This document shows, piece by piece, positions 1 through 9,399 of a stretch of DNA of 64,000 nt. Below the pieces are notes generated by a model that was not told where the DNA came from, ran no database searches, and was given only the letters and a program-made list of their open reading frames with translations. Both the position numbers and the translations under genes were made by a program. How positions within the stretch are numbered: the first letter of the stretch is position 1; every line of letters begins with the position of its first letter. Origin of the DNA: Thioalkalivibrio versutus (lineage in GTDB: Bacteria > Pseudomonadota > Gammaproteobacteria > Ectothiorhodospirales > Ectothiorhodospiraceae); the NCBI RefSeq assembly GCF_001999325.1, contig NZ_MVAR01000024.1:41817-105816 (forward strand), read 5' to 3'.

Positions 1-3000
1 GGGTGATCGCCAGGCCCAGACCCGTGCCACCCTTCTGCCGCGTGTCAGAGGCATCGGCCTGTGCGAATTTCTCGAAGATGTACTCGCGAAAGTCTTCGGG
101 AACCCCTGGACCATCATCCGCGACGCTCACCCGGACGCAGGCGTCCGGCGCGGACAGGGCCTGCGCTGAGACCCGAACCGAGCCGCCGGGGACCGAGAAC
201 TTCACGGCGTTCGACAGCAGATTGCCCATCACCTGCATCAGGCGCCGGCCGTCGGCCCGCACCACGATTCCGGGCGCGGTGGCTTCGAGCACCAGTTCCA
301 CCCGGTGTTGCTCGCCATAGCTCTGATGGCTCTCCAGTGCCTGCTCGAGCAGGGGCTTCAGCGGTTGCGGCCGCATCTCGAAGTGCAGCTTGCCCGCCGC
401 GATCTTCTCCATATCCAGCAGGTCGTTGATCAACAGGGTCAGACGCTGGCTGTTGCGCTGGGCAATCGCAACCATTTCCCCCGCCTTTTCTGGCAATTCG
501 CCGAGGGTCCCACTGGCAACCATGCCAAGGGACCCCGAGATCGACGTGAGGGGCGTCCGGAGTTCGTGGCTGACGGTGGAGACAAATTCGTTCTTCATGC
601 GTTCCACCCGCTTGCGCTCGGTGATGTCGCGCACCATCCCCACGTAAAGGGGGTGACCATGCTGGGTAATCTCCGACACCGCCAGTTCCATGGGGAACAG
701 ACTGCCATCCTTGCGCTGGCCCTCCACCTCGCGACCAATGCCGATGATGCGTGCCACTCCGGTTCTCTGGTAGTTGCGCAGGTAACTGTCATGAGCCTCG
801 CGGTGAGGACTGGGCATGAGCATGCGGACGTTGCGGCCCAGTACTTCGTCGGCCCCATAACCGAAGATGCGCTTCGCGGCGGGGTTGAATGACTGCATGA
901 TCCCGTTCACATCAATGGTGATGATGCCGTCCACCATGTTGTCGAGAATGGCCTGTGTGTGCTGGGCGTGTTCCACTACCGCCGTTTCGGCCGCCTTGCG
1001 CTCGGTGATGTCTTCATTGATGCCGATCACCCGTTCTGCGCGCCCTCCCGGGCCGGATATGGCCTGGGCTATGGCGCGAATATGACGAATCTGGCCATCA
1101 CCCCGACGAATGCGGAATTCGGACTCATAGGGGGTTTCAGGGTGGGCCAGTCCATGCTCGAAGTCCGCCGTAGCCTGCTCCTGGGATTCCGGCAACAGGT
1201 TGCAGGTCCATTCTTCCACCGCATGTCCGAAATCCTGTTCTCCCAAACCGTAGATCCGGAACATCCCTGCATCCCAGTCAAGCCGACCATTGGCCAGATC
1301 CAGATCCCATACGCCCAGTTGTGCCGCCTCGGCAGCCAGTGTCAGCTGCTGGGCGGTATCCCGGAAGCGCTGTTCGCTCTCGCGCAGGGCTTGTTCAGCG
1401 GCCTTGCGCTCGGTGATATCCTCGGCGATACCCAGGTAGCCGGTGATATTTCCCTTTTGGTCGGTCTTGGGTGTCACCGTCAGGGAGACGGGGATGCGCA
1501 CACCGTCCTTGCACACAAAAGTCCATTCCCTCGTTTCCGCACCGTCGCGATCCGCTACCTCGGTAAAGGCCCGGAAGCCCTCGACAGGCCGTCCATAGGC
1601 GGCGCTCAGTTCGGCCGAGCGTGTTGCAATCTCCTCGGAGAGATGGAACAGGGCGGGTGATTGCTTGCCGACCAGGTCGTCGGCGGCATATCCCGTCATC
1701 TTCTCTGCACCCGGGTTGAACAGGGTGATCAGACCATCGCGGTCGGTCACCACAATGGCGAATTCCGACGCGGCCGCCAGAACCGCCTGCAACTGATCGG
1801 CTGTCTGCGCAAGCTCCGAGGTGCGCGCGCGCACCTCGGACTCGAGTTCACTACGTGCCTGTGCCTGCTGGCGGAAACTGGCCACCAGCTGCCGCGACAT
1901 CTCCCGCAGGGTCCCGGCCAGGCCGTCGTATTCGAGAATCCGGCTTTCCGGCAGTACCGGCGAACGCCCCGCGGCAATGTCCGAACTCAGTCCTGCACTG
2001 ACCGCATCCAGCTTGCGCAATGGACGGCTGATGGCATAACTCAAGGCGGCCGAGACCAGGATGGCCAGGGCCACGATTATCGTCAGCAGAGCAAACAGCT
2101 CGACGCGCTGCTGCTCCAGCGCCCGGACCACCGGCGCCGCCGGCATCTCCGCATACACCTGCCCGACATCCGGCACTGGGCCCACCGGCGCGTCAACGAA
2201 GTAGGAACCCTGTCCCCAGCGACCCACGGCCGACATCGAACCGCCCGGCAACCAGATCGAAAGCTCCCGATCCCGGGGCTCCACCTGGCCGTCCGACGCC
2301 TCCAGCACGCTGCGGACGTCGCCCCGACTGGCCAGCACCCGACCTTCCGGGGACACAATCGCAAGCCCCAGGTCCTCGCGCGTCTGCACCCGCCCCAGAT
2401 GGTAGTCATAGCGGACCCGTCCCTCGCGGTAATCGGTTGCGAGCCGCTCGGACAGATTCTCGGCGCGTTCCTGCAGGCGCTCGACCATGAAGGCCTCGTG
2501 CCCGTCGCGCTGCTGATAGCCCTCGTGCAGGATAGGGACCAGGCCCGCCAGCAGGGTGACCGGCAGCATCGCGTGGAACAACAGACTCGCGAGCGACGGC
2601 CTGCCCAGCCGGGAGGCCTGCGCGCCGCGACCCGACAACCGCCACAGCATCACCAGCAAGCTGGCGATCAGTGTGTTGAACAGCGCATTCACCGCCTGCT
2701 TCAGGGCGATCATGGTGGTGGGTTCCCAGTCCATCCCGATCAGGCCGCGATAGGACAGCAATACCAGTGGAACGCCGATCACCAGCCAGTACAGCAGGTC
2801 CGCCACAACCACATTGTGCAGCCAGCGCCGGTAAACGAGGCCCACCACCAACGCCTCGATCACAAACACCACCATCGGATACGGAACGCCCCACAGGACC
2901 AGGGTGTAGAGCCCCCCGGCGATCGCGACAATCACCGCTGGCAGCGTCCCCAGCAGCAGCACCGCGAGCATCACAGCGATCGAACCGAAGATGAAGTCCA

Positions 3001-3106
3001 GACCGAACAGCAGCGGCAGATGGAAGTAATTGCCGGCCACCGCCAGCAGGGCCAGCGCCAACGTCGCAAGCCCACGGCCCACCGGCTCTGACCACAAAGG
3101 CCTCAT
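1..3106 (-). CDS. Membrane-bound multi-PAS sensor histidine kinase (C-terminus cut by window edge)
   Basis: Read on the minus strand from an ATG at 3106 that overlaps the TGA of the upstream kinase (ATGA), so the two are probably translationally coupled. About 1035 residues lie in the window. Roughly the first 170 residues form several hydrophobic segments resembling an integral-membrane sensor. An extracytoplasmic stretch follows, then a further TM near residue 350 and a HAMP-like linker. Next come a PAS/PAC near 440-570, a PAS-like fold near 590-700 and a third PAS near 715-830, each ending in the DITERK signature. The HisKA box (STVSHELRTPL, His near 847) and an HATPase with DGPGVP and GGTGLGLAIT follow, where the window ends. 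Only a short C-terminal piece is missing. The catalytic core closely resembles its neighbour's, suggesting tandem duplication. No receiver domain is visible. Confidence 0.85.
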   Translation of the reverse strand, partial: MRPLWSEPVGRGLATLALALLAVAGNYFHLPLLFGLDFIFGSIAVMLAVLLLGTLPAVIVAIAGGLYTLVLWGVPYPMVVFVIEALVVGLVYRRWLHNVVVADLLYWLVIGVPLVLLSYRGLIGMDWEPTTMIALKQAVNALFNTLIASLLVMLWRLSGRGAQASRLGRPSLASLLFHAMLPVTLLAGLVPILHEGYQQRDGHEAFMVERLQERAENLSERLATDYREGRVRYDYHLGRVQTREDLGLAIVSPEGRVLASRGDVRSVLEASDGQVEPRDRELSIWLPGGSMSAVGRWGQGSYFVDAPVGPVPDVGQVYAEMPAAPVVRALEQQRVELFALLTIIVALAILVSAALSYAISRPLRKLDAVSAGLSSDIAAGRSPVLPESRILEYDGLAGTLREMSRQLVASFRQQAQARSELESEVRARTSELAQTADQLQAVLAAASEFAIVVTDRDGLITLFNPGAEKMTGYAADDLVGKQSPALFHLSEEIATRSAELSAAYGRPVEGFRAFTEVADRDGAETREWTFVCKDGVRIPVSLTVTPKTDQKGNITGYLGIAEDITERKAAEQALRESEQRFRDTAQQLTLAAEAAQLGVWDLDLANGRLDWDAGMFRIYGLGEQDFGHAVEEWTCNLLPESQEQATADFEHGLAHPETPYESEFRIRRGDGQIRHIRAIAQAISGPGGRAERVIGINEDITERKAAETAVVEHAQHTQAILDNMVDGIITIDVNGIMQSFNPAAKRIFGYGADEVLGRNVRMLMPSPHREAHDSYLRNYQRTGVARIIGIGREVEGQRKDGSLFPMELAVSEITQHGHPLYVGMVRDITERKRVERMKNEFVSTVSHELRTPLTSISGSLGMVASGTLGELPEKAGEMVAIAQRNSQRLTLLINDLLDMEKIAAGKLHFEMRPQPLKPLLEQALESHQSYGEQHRVELVLEATAPGIVVRADGRRLMQVMGNLLSNAVKFSVPGGSVRVSAQALSAPDACVRVSVADDGPGVPEDFREYIFEKFAQADASDTRQKGGTGLGLAIT

Positions 3107-6100
3107 CCGCGGGCCTCATCAAGGTGGCATCCCAGCTCGAACCAGAAGGTCGCCCCCTCGTCAGGGACGGAGTCGAACCCGACCTCGCCGTCCATGCGCT
3201 CCACCAGTTCCCGGGTAATCGCGAGCCCCAGACCACTGCCGCCCTTCTGGCGGCTGTCGGAGGCATCGGCCTGGGAAAACTTCTGGAAGATGCGTTCGCG
3301 GAACGCCTCCGGAATCCCCGGGCCGTGATCGCTCACCGAGACACGCACCCGCTCCCCGTCCCGATCCACCGCCAGCCTCACCTCGCTGCCCTCCGGCGAG
3401 AACTTGGCCGCATTGGAGAGGAGATTGGCCAGTACCTGCTGCAGACGGTCGGCGTCCACCACCACCCGGGCCCCATCGTCCTCCGCGTCCAGCACCAGGC
3501 GCACCTGGTAACGCTCGGCATATCCCTGGTTGTCGCGCACGCCTTGCTCCAGCAACGGGAACAGCGGCTGCTCGCGCCTCTCGAAGCGCATCTTGCCGGC
3601 CACCAGCTTTTCCATGTCCAGCAGATCGTTGATCAGCAGTTCCAGGCGCTTGCTGTTCTTGTGAGCGATCTCCAGCATCGCCTGCATCCGCTCCGGCAAC
3701 GCCCCTGCCGCTCCACCCGTCACAAGGCCCAGGGAACCGGAGATCGAGGTGAGCGGCGTGCGCAACTCATGGCTGACCGTGGAGATGAACTCGTTTTTCA
3801 TGCGCTCGATGCGCTTGCGCTCCGAGATATCCTCGATGATCGACCAGATCAGTTTGCGCCCGGTGTTGTCGTGGACCACCATCCCGTTGAGGACCACCGG
3901 ATAGCGGCTGCCATCCTTGCGGATGTATTCCTTTTCGAACGGGCCGTAACGACCGGTCGCCTCCATGCGCTCCAATTGCTGGCGCTCCATTGGCTCGTAC
4001 TCCCGCGGGGTGACGTCCCAGTAGCTCAGGGCAATAAATTCCTCGCGGGTATAACCGGTCGGGTGCAACAGGGCTTGGTTGAGGTCCACGAAGGCCCCGG
4101 TCGCGTAATCGTTCAGGGCAATGCCGACCGGCGATAGCTCGAACAACCCGCGCAGACGGGTCTCGCTGAGTCTCAGCGCGCGCGCCGCCGCGTCGCGTTC
4201 GATCGCCGAACCGATCCAGCGCGCCAGCAGACGCACGAACATGCGCTCGCCATCACTGAACCCAACCGGACGCGGCTGCACCGACGAGAAATTCAGGGTG
4301 CCATAGCGTTCACCCTGCACCTCCACAATCACGCCAATGTAGGCCTCCAGCCCGAATTGCTCGTAACACGGATGCCCACGATGCCCGGAGGCCGCCATGT
4401 GGTCGATGGCCACCAGTTCCCCTTTTGCGAAGATCAGGTCGCAATAGGTCCTGCTCCGGGAAAAGTGCTGTCCAGGCTCCAGAGCGGTACCGGGAGGTGC
4501 GACACAGGCGTGCACCTCGTAATCGTCACCCCGGATGCGGCTGACGATACCCAGTTCCAGCCCAAGGAAATCCGTTCCCAGCTGCAATGCCCGCTCGAGC
4601 TGTTCGCCGAGCCCCAGCGTGGTCATCGACGCGATGTCGTTGAGGGCCGCAAAGGCCTCCAGCTGGCGCTGGCGCTGCTCGCGGTTTTCCCGATCCCGGG
4701 TCACATCCAGGATGAAGCCATCGAGATAACACACCCGCCCCGCGTCGTCGCGAACCGCCGAGCCGCGCTCCTGGGCCCAGCGGATACCGCCGTCACGATG
4801 CCGGATCCGGTATTCGACGACCCAGTCGGTCCCGGCCCGCAGCGCCTGGTCGACCGCCCCCTTCACCCGTGCCAGGTCGTCGCCATGGATCACGCTGGCG
4901 TAGCTACGAACAGCGTTGTCGATGAACTCACTCGCGGGATAGCCTGACAGCGGGTCCACCTGGTCGCTCATGTAGAGCATGGTCCAGTCGTCGTCCGGCA
5001 GGCAGCGATAGGTAATGCCGGGGATATTGTCGACCAGCGAGCGAAACTGTTGCTCGCTTTCGCGAATGCGCTCCGCGTCCTCCTTTTCTCGGGTCACATC
5101 GGACTCGATCGCCATGAAGCCCTGCAACCTGCCGTGCTCGTCGCGCAACGGATTGCCCTGGATGCGAACCCAGTACGCTCGGTTATCCCGATGGTAGTTC
5201 AGCATGTCGACCTGAAAGGGATCGCCCCGCGCCACTGCCGCCCCGATCCGCGCCGCTACCTGCGGATCCGTCCCCTCGCCCTGCAGCAGCTTGCCCGGCT
5301 TGCGCCCGCGCAGTTCGTCCTGGGTGTAACCGCTCAGCCGCGTAAAACCGTCATTGACCCATTCGACCCGGCCCTCGGCGTCGGTAATGATCACGCCATT
5401 GGTGGTCTCGCTGGCCACCCGCGACAGCCGCGCCAGCTCCTCCTGGTCGGCACGGTGCTGGCGCCGTATCCGGGCCGCATCGGTCAACTGCCCCAGCGTG
5501 ACCAGCAGCGGCTGCAGAAACTCCACCAGGCTGTCGTCGTAGCCACCGGGGCGATTGGCAATCCCCAGCATGGCGACCCGCTCGCCGCCATGCTCGATCG
5601 GGATGCCGAGAAAGGCCTCGAGCGGCGGATGTCCCTCGGGCAGCCCCCCGCTGCGCCGGTCGCGGGCGGGGTCGTTGGCGATCACCGGCCCGCCGCTGGT
5701 GAGGGCTGCACCGAACAGGGTCTCCAGGTTGTGAAACTCCATCCCCCGGGGCGCATTGGCCGCGTAGAAGGCCTGGGTCGCATCATCCCAGGCGATATTG
5801 GTGATGGCATAGGTTTTGAGATAAGGAAGCCCTTCCGGGTTGTACAGCACTTCCCCGATAAAGCCGTATTCGCTGTGGGTCAGCTCGAGGATGTCCGCAA
5901 GCAGTCCGTCGAAGGCCTGACTGCGGTCCTGCTCGGTATCGCGAATGAACTCCGACTGGGCACGAGTGATGACGTCGCCGAGCCGCCGCAGGTCGCCGAG
6001 GGCATCGCTTAGCGCCTGCTGTTCAGTGGAGTCGATTTCCGCCTCGACCGCATCGGCGAGGTCACGCAGGGATCGGCGCTCGTCCTCGCTCAACTGCCGC

Positions 6101-6507
6101 GGCTGGCCGTCAATCAGGCAAAGGGTGCCCACGCGGTAACCATCAGAGGTGACAAGCGGCGCGCCGGCATAGAACCGGATCTGCGGCTCCCCGGTAACCA
6201 GCGGGTTGTCGGCAAACCGGGAGTCCGCGCGCGCGTCGCGGATTTCGAGGATATGGTCCCCGAGAATCGCGTGACCGCAAAAGGAGATGTCACGCCCGGT
6301 CTCCGGGGCCTCGAGCCCCTGCCGGGACTTGAACCACTGCCGGTCCTCGTCGACCAGCGAAACCAACGCGATCGACACCCCGAACATCCGCCTGGCCAGA
6401 CGCGTGAGTCGATCAAACCGCTCCTCGTCCGGGGTATCCAGGAGCCCCTTTGCCCACAGCGCTCGCAACCGTTCCTGTTCGTTTCCGGGGCGGGGAGGCG
6501 TTTTCAA
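3103..6507 (-). CDS. Soluble GAF/PAS multi-sensor histidine kinase
   Basis: 1134 residues, no membrane segment. Visible order: GAF near 20-160, second GAF near 185-345, PAS near 355-470, PAS near 480-600 (GITYRCLPDD), third GAF near 615-765, PAS near 770-885 ending in DISERK, HisKA (STVSHELRTPL, His near 912), HATPase with DHGPGIP and GGSGLGLAIT. It should autophosphorylate on histidine in response to cytoplasmic ligands; the signal is unknown. It overlaps the next kinase by 4 nt. No response regulator is adjacent in the window, so the partner may lie beyond the left edge or elsewhere. Confidence 0.9.
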   Translation of the reverse strand: MKTPPRPGNEQERLRALWAKGLLDTPDEERFDRLTRLARRMFGVSIALVSLVDEDRQWFKSRQGLEAPETGRDISFCGHAILGDHILEIRDARADSRFADNPLVTGEPQIRFYAGAPLVTSDGYRVGTLCLIDGQPRQLSEDERRSLRDLADAVEAEIDSTEQQALSDALGDLRRLGDVITRAQSEFIRDTEQDRSQAFDGLLADILELTHSEYGFIGEVLYNPEGLPYLKTYAITNIAWDDATQAFYAANAPRGMEFHNLETLFGAALTSGGPVIANDPARDRRSGGLPEGHPPLEAFLGIPIEHGGERVAMLGIANRPGGYDDSLVEFLQPLLVTLGQLTDAARIRRQHRADQEELARLSRVASETTNGVIITDAEGRVEWVNDGFTRLSGYTQDELRGRKPGKLLQGEGTDPQVAARIGAAVARGDPFQVDMLNYHRDNRAYWVRIQGNPLRDEHGRLQGFMAIESDVTREKEDAERIRESEQQFRSLVDNIPGITYRCLPDDDWTMLYMSDQVDPLSGYPASEFIDNAVRSYASVIHGDDLARVKGAVDQALRAGTDWVVEYRIRHRDGGIRWAQERGSAVRDDAGRVCYLDGFILDVTRDRENREQRQRQLEAFAALNDIASMTTLGLGEQLERALQLGTDFLGLELGIVSRIRGDDYEVHACVAPPGTALEPGQHFSRSRTYCDLIFAKGELVAIDHMAASGHRGHPCYEQFGLEAYIGVIVEVQGERYGTLNFSSVQPRPVGFSDGERMFVRLLARWIGSAIERDAAARALRLSETRLRGLFELSPVGIALNDYATGAFVDLNQALLHPTGYTREEFIALSYWDVTPREYEPMERQQLERMEATGRYGPFEKEYIRKDGSRYPVVLNGMVVHDNTGRKLIWSIIEDISERKRIERMKNEFISTVSHELRTPLTSISGSLGLVTGGAAGALPERMQAMLEIAHKNSKRLELLINDLLDMEKLVAGKMRFERREQPLFPLLEQGVRDNQGYAERYQVRLVLDAEDDGARVVVDADRLQQVLANLLSNAAKFSPEGSEVRLAVDRDGERVRVSVSDHGPGIPEAFRERIFQKFSQADASDSRQKGGSGLGLAITRELVERMDGEVGFDSVPDEGATFWFELGCHLDEARG

Positions 6508-6602
6508 CCGGGTTTTCCGTGGTTAGGGGTCGATAGACCACGATACTGCCACGTCTCGCCCCCCATCCCAACAGGTGTAGTGTGCCACCCTACTGGGTAC
6601 TT

Positions 6603-6627
6603 CCAGGGAAACACTGCATTCGTGTCC
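6603..6627 (+). repeat. Dispersed repeat copy (guaA-fragment side)
   Basis: CCAGGGAAACACTGCATTCG matches the dispersed repeat seen also near 9236, 18400, 31540, 41515-41572, 48464-48603, 53194 and 56524. It lies in the gap between the guaA fragment and the kinase operon. On the minus strand it also looks like a promoter for the kinases (TGGACA, 17 nt, TGGAAG), so a regulatory reading is possible. Confidence 0.5.
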
Positions 6628-6637
6628 AGGCGGATGT

Positions 6638-7091
6638 TTACTCCCACTCGATGGTGGCGGGGGGCTTGCCGGAGGTGTCGTAGGTGACGCGCGAGATGCC
6701 GGGGATCTTGTTGATGGTGCGGCGCGAGACGTGGTCGAGGAAGTCATACGGCAGGTGCGCCCAGCGCGCGGTCATGAAGTCGATGGTCTCGACGCACGCC
6801 GTGCGACCACGTAGTCGTAGCGTGGGCCATCGCCTATCACGCCCACCGACTTCACCGTCAGGAAGACCGCAAAGGCCTGCAAGGTCTTGTCGTACAGGTC
6901 CGCCTTGCGGAGCCCCCCTGATGAAGGTCGCATCGGCCCGGCGCAGCAGGTCAGCGTATGCCTTCTTGACCTCGCCGCGGATGCGCACGCCCAGGCCCGG
7001 CCCGGGGAACCGGTGGCGATAAACCCTCCCGGTGGGCAGACCTAGCACCACAGGGCCATCGCCACCCAGCTCGCGGACCCGCTCGGCCATG
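6638..7091 (-). pseudogene. guaA: Decayed, internally deleted copy of the guaA 3' end
   Basis: The minus strand matches the end of the intact guaA (9400-10977) at nucleotide level: the last ~408 bp of guaA, then ~47 bp equivalent to 10285-10330. The join is at 7037-7045 (cagacctag). It corresponds to two 9-bp direct repeats caggcccag in guaA (9799-9807 and 10276-10284), so a 477-bp in-frame deletion between them explains the structure. The deletion removes the SGGVDSS P-loop and most of the ATP-pyrophosphatase domain. Indels near 6793 and 6910 shift the frame and then restore it. The homology ends exactly where the stop codon of the neighbouring cytochrome b5/FMN gene begins. It cannot encode active GMP synthase. 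Confidence 0.88.
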
Positions 7092-7901
7092 TCACGGCCA
7101 CTGATAGACGCCGCGGTTGAGCGCATCACGAATGGCCGAGATCAGCTTGTTGCCTCTCAGCGTCGCACCGGTAAAGGCGTCGATGTCCTCCACCACCTCC
7201 TCCGGCGCGTAGAGATCGAATAGGGCCGATAGCGGCCGCCCTTCGAGGTAATCGATGGCCTGACGGTGCTGGCGCATCACGGCATGAAGTTCCTCTTCCT
7301 CCTCAAGCGCCAGATAATCCACTCCCTGGTAGCTCAGGTACCGGAACCGGACGTTGTGGAAATGATGGTCCCGCAGATCGAACTGGATATTGACCTGCAT
7401 CGCGCCCCGGTCCGAAAACACGCCTCGATAGCGCCCGTCCAGGTACGTCCCGGGCGACAGGCCGAGCAGCACCCGGCCCGGCGGATGGGTGGCGGGTTCC
7501 CGCGTGGGCGCTGAAGCCTCGGGCCGTGCCTGGGGTGCCGGTGCATCGGCAAGTTGCCCTACCCGGTACTGTTCCAGCATGGCGGCGGCCCTGGGGCTGT
7601 GCGGACGCCCGGGCGTCTTGTTGTACCAGCCTTCGGTGGCATCACGGCCGCACCACTCCAGTATCACGTCCTCGGAGGTGGGGTGGCGCGGAATATAGTC
7701 CGTCACGTCGTACACCTGGCCGTCGATGGCCTTCCAGCAGCTCTCGGCACTGTCGTGGGCCGCAAGCTCCTGTTCTGTAAACAGGCGCTGATCGTCGTCG
7801 GTCTCGCGGGTCTCCGCGACCAGCGCGCTGACGGCCCAAAGGGTGACGATCACGGCGCAGAAGGCCACGAACGCAGTGTAGGCAATCTTGTTCACGGTCA
7901 T
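7092..7901 (-). CDS. Membrane-anchored cytochrome b5 / FMN-binding domain fusion protein
   Basis: 269 residues. An N-terminal TM segment (about 7-30) is followed by a cytochrome b5-like domain near 40-118, with the heme-ligand region around [10 protein letters not shown] and a second candidate His in PGRPHSP. A Pro/Ala-rich linker leads to an FMN-binding domain (PF04205 type, as in NqrC/RnfG) near 150-269. Its [10 protein letters not shown] resembles the SGAT site to which FMN is covalently attached. It overlaps the upstream flavocytochrome gene by 4 nt (ATGA). Inference: it is an electron carrier at the membrane surface taking electrons from the FAD/NAD(P)H partner. No apbE flavin transferase is seen in the window. 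The stop codon abuts the guaA fragment, so the original C-terminus may have been altered. Confidence 0.8.
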   Translation of the reverse strand: MTVNKIAYTAFVAFCAVIVTLWAVSALVAETRETDDDQRLFTEQELAAHDSAESCWKAIDGQVYDVTDYIPRHPTSEDVILEWCGRDATEGWYNKTPGRPHSPRAAAMLEQYRVGQLADAPAPQARPEASAPTREPATHPPGRVLLGLSPGTYLDGRYRGVFSDRGAMQVNIQFDLRDHHFHNVRFRYLSYQGVDYLALEEEEELHAVMRQHRQAIDYLEGRPLSALFDLYAPEEVVEDIDAFTGATLRGNKLISAIRDALNRGVYQWP

Positions 7902-9196
7902 AGGAAATCAAACGCCTCCGTATGAATGCGGCCCCTGGGTACACCGGCGCGGCTTAGAAGCCCCATCAGGTGATGCACCATGCCGGGCGGCCCGCAGATG
8001 TAGATCTCCCGTTCCTCCAGGTCCGGGCAATGCGAGCGGATGAACGCTTCGTCCACGGGGCCGCGATCCTGGAAATAATGGATCTGTGCATCGAAATGCG
8101 GGTGCCCCTGCGCGATCTCCCGAAGCTCGTCCATGTAATAGGCGCGGTCCGGTCGATTGGCCAGGTAGATCAGGGTGACCTCCGGCCCGGCCCCGGGCTC
8201 CCGCTGGAGGGCCCGGGCGCCGGACACGAGGGGCGTAATGCCGATGCCGCCACCGAACCAGAGCTGCCGGCGTTGCGGCTCGCATCGCTCGAAGAACTGC
8301 CCGTAGGGGCCCTCGATCTGCACGGCGGTTCCCGGTGTCACCGTCTGCAATGCCCGGCTGGCGTCGCCCAGGGCCTTGATGCCCACCCGGACAACGTCCT
8401 CGCCTGGCGCCGAAGAGATGGTGTAGGGGTGCTCTTCCCCCCGGCCGGCTTCCAGGCCCGGGTCGTGGGGGGTGAGGTACATGAACTGTCCCGCGGCATG
8501 CGACATGGCCCGGCCCCTCGGGGCGAGGGTGATCTCCACCACGTTGGACGCAAGGGCGGTCACGGCATCGACGGTATAATCATGGCGCCCCAGCCGGGGC
8601 GACAGCACCTTGCGCCAGAGCACTGCGGCAACCGCCAGGGCCGCGAGCCCCCACCAGAGCAGCGCATGCTCCACGAGCATGACCGCGTGCGCGAACGCCA
8701 GCAGGAACGCGGGCACCGACAACAGGTGCAGACGCTTCCAGCGCTGGTAATGCGGCCTGCCGAAAAACTGAAAGGTGGGCGCGAGAAAGATCACCATCAG
8801 CGCCAGTGCGCCCCAGCCCATCCATACCGCCCCGTGTTCAAGGGGCGGAAAGATCACCCGGACGGCCGCTGCCGGAGAAATGGGCAGCGCCCCGAAGGCC
8901 AGCCACACCACGTGCAGCATGATCAGGATGAACGCCGTGAAACCCAGTATCCGGTGCAGGGCCCAGATACGCGGCAAACCGCCGAACCAGCGATCCAGGG
9001 CCGGCAGGCGCACGCTCAGCATTGCCCCGACCAGCAGCGCGCTCAGACCCAGCACCCCGGCCAGGTGACCAAGCGCCGAGAGCACCTCGGCCGCGCCGGC
9101 GCCCGGCCGCGGCCACCAACGCGGCCACGCCACCAGCACCGGCAGCAGCAGCAACACCACGACAATCCAGTCACCCGCTCTGATGCGTCTGAACAT
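7898..9196 (-). CDS. Ferric reductase-like transmembrane flavocytochrome (FAD/NAD(P)H oxidoreductase)
   Basis: 432 residues. About six TM helices in the first ~210 residues carry spaced histidines (ALHRILGF, MLHVVWL, LHLLSVPA, FAHAVML) typical of ferric-reductase-like b-heme binding. The rest is a ferredoxin-reductase-type module: FAD-binding near HPYTISSAP, GPYG, and a C-terminal NAD(P)-binding part with GGGIGITPLV and ICGPPGMV. It probably moves electrons from NAD(P)H through FAD and heme across or into the membrane. It is cotranscribed with the cytochrome b5/FMN gene. The electron acceptor is not identifiable from sequence. Confidence 0.85.
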   Translation of the reverse strand: MFRRIRAGDWIVVVLLLLPVLVAWPRWWPRPGAGAAEVLSALGHLAGVLGLSALLVGAMLSVRLPALDRWFGGLPRIWALHRILGFTAFILIMLHVVWLAFGALPISPAAAVRVIFPPLEHGAVWMGWGALALMVIFLAPTFQFFGRPHYQRWKRLHLLSVPAFLLAFAHAVMLVEHALLWWGLAALAVAAVLWRKVLSPRLGRHDYTVDAVTALASNVVEITLAPRGRAMSHAAGQFMYLTPHDPGLEAGRGEEHPYTISSAPGEDVVRVGIKALGDASRALQTVTPGTAVQIEGPYGQFFERCEPQRRQLWFGGGIGITPLVSGARALQREPGAGPEVTLIYLANRPDRAYYMDELREIAQGHPHFDAQIHYFQDRGPVDEAFIRSHCPDLEEREIYICGPPGMVHHLMGLLSRAGVPRGRIHTEAFDFL

Positions 9197-9235
9197 GGGA
9201 TCCGTTTATTCCAGGAAGTCCACCTCGGCACAGTC

Positions 9236-9261
9236 TAGGTAACCGCCGATCAATGCACACG
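9236..9261 (+). repeat. Dispersed repeat copy (upstream of redox module)
   Basis: The sequence contains GATCAATGCACACGCTCGCG. It aligns with the left end of the pgi-glgA element (GATCAATGTACACATTCGCG at 48474) and more weakly with the copy at 6603. The 6603 and 9236 copies are in the same orientation and lie on either side of the two-gene redox module. Confidence 0.45.
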
Positions 9262-9300
9262 CTCGCGTTAGTGCACCGTGTCTTCCGAGGCAAGGCGTAG

Positions 9301-9334
9301 CCCCACGGCCGGTAGTCGTGCTACGGGCCGTGGG
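9301..9334. other. Strong inverted repeat downstream of guaA
   Basis: Arms cccacggccggtag (9302-9315) and ctacgggccgtggg (9321-9334) pair with one mismatch over a 5-nt loop. A second hairpin (acccgc/gcgggt, 9376-9391) lies just downstream of the guaA stop. Neither has a clear T-run on the minus strand. They are candidate transcription-end structures for guaBA, not proven terminators. Confidence 0.4.
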
Positions 9335-9399
9335 CTAAGCAGGATCCTGAAGCCTCCGCTATGACGCCGGTCAGCACCCGCCATTGCGGGTCTTTCCAC

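Noticed and set aside
1661..3091. 476-codon plus-strand frame over the first kinase
   Set aside because: Runs opposite a clear HisKA/PAS reading frame on the minus strand and has no recognisable features.
6638..7129. 163-codon frame as an intact small GMP-synthase-like gene
   Set aside because: It lacks the P-loop domain, carries frame-disturbing indels and is an obvious fragment of guaA; listed as a pseudogene instead.
9301..9334. Hairpin after guaA as an att site
   Set aside because: It lacks any match beside the guaA fragment at 6600-6640, so it cannot be shown to be the duplicated end of an element; kept only as an inverted repeat.
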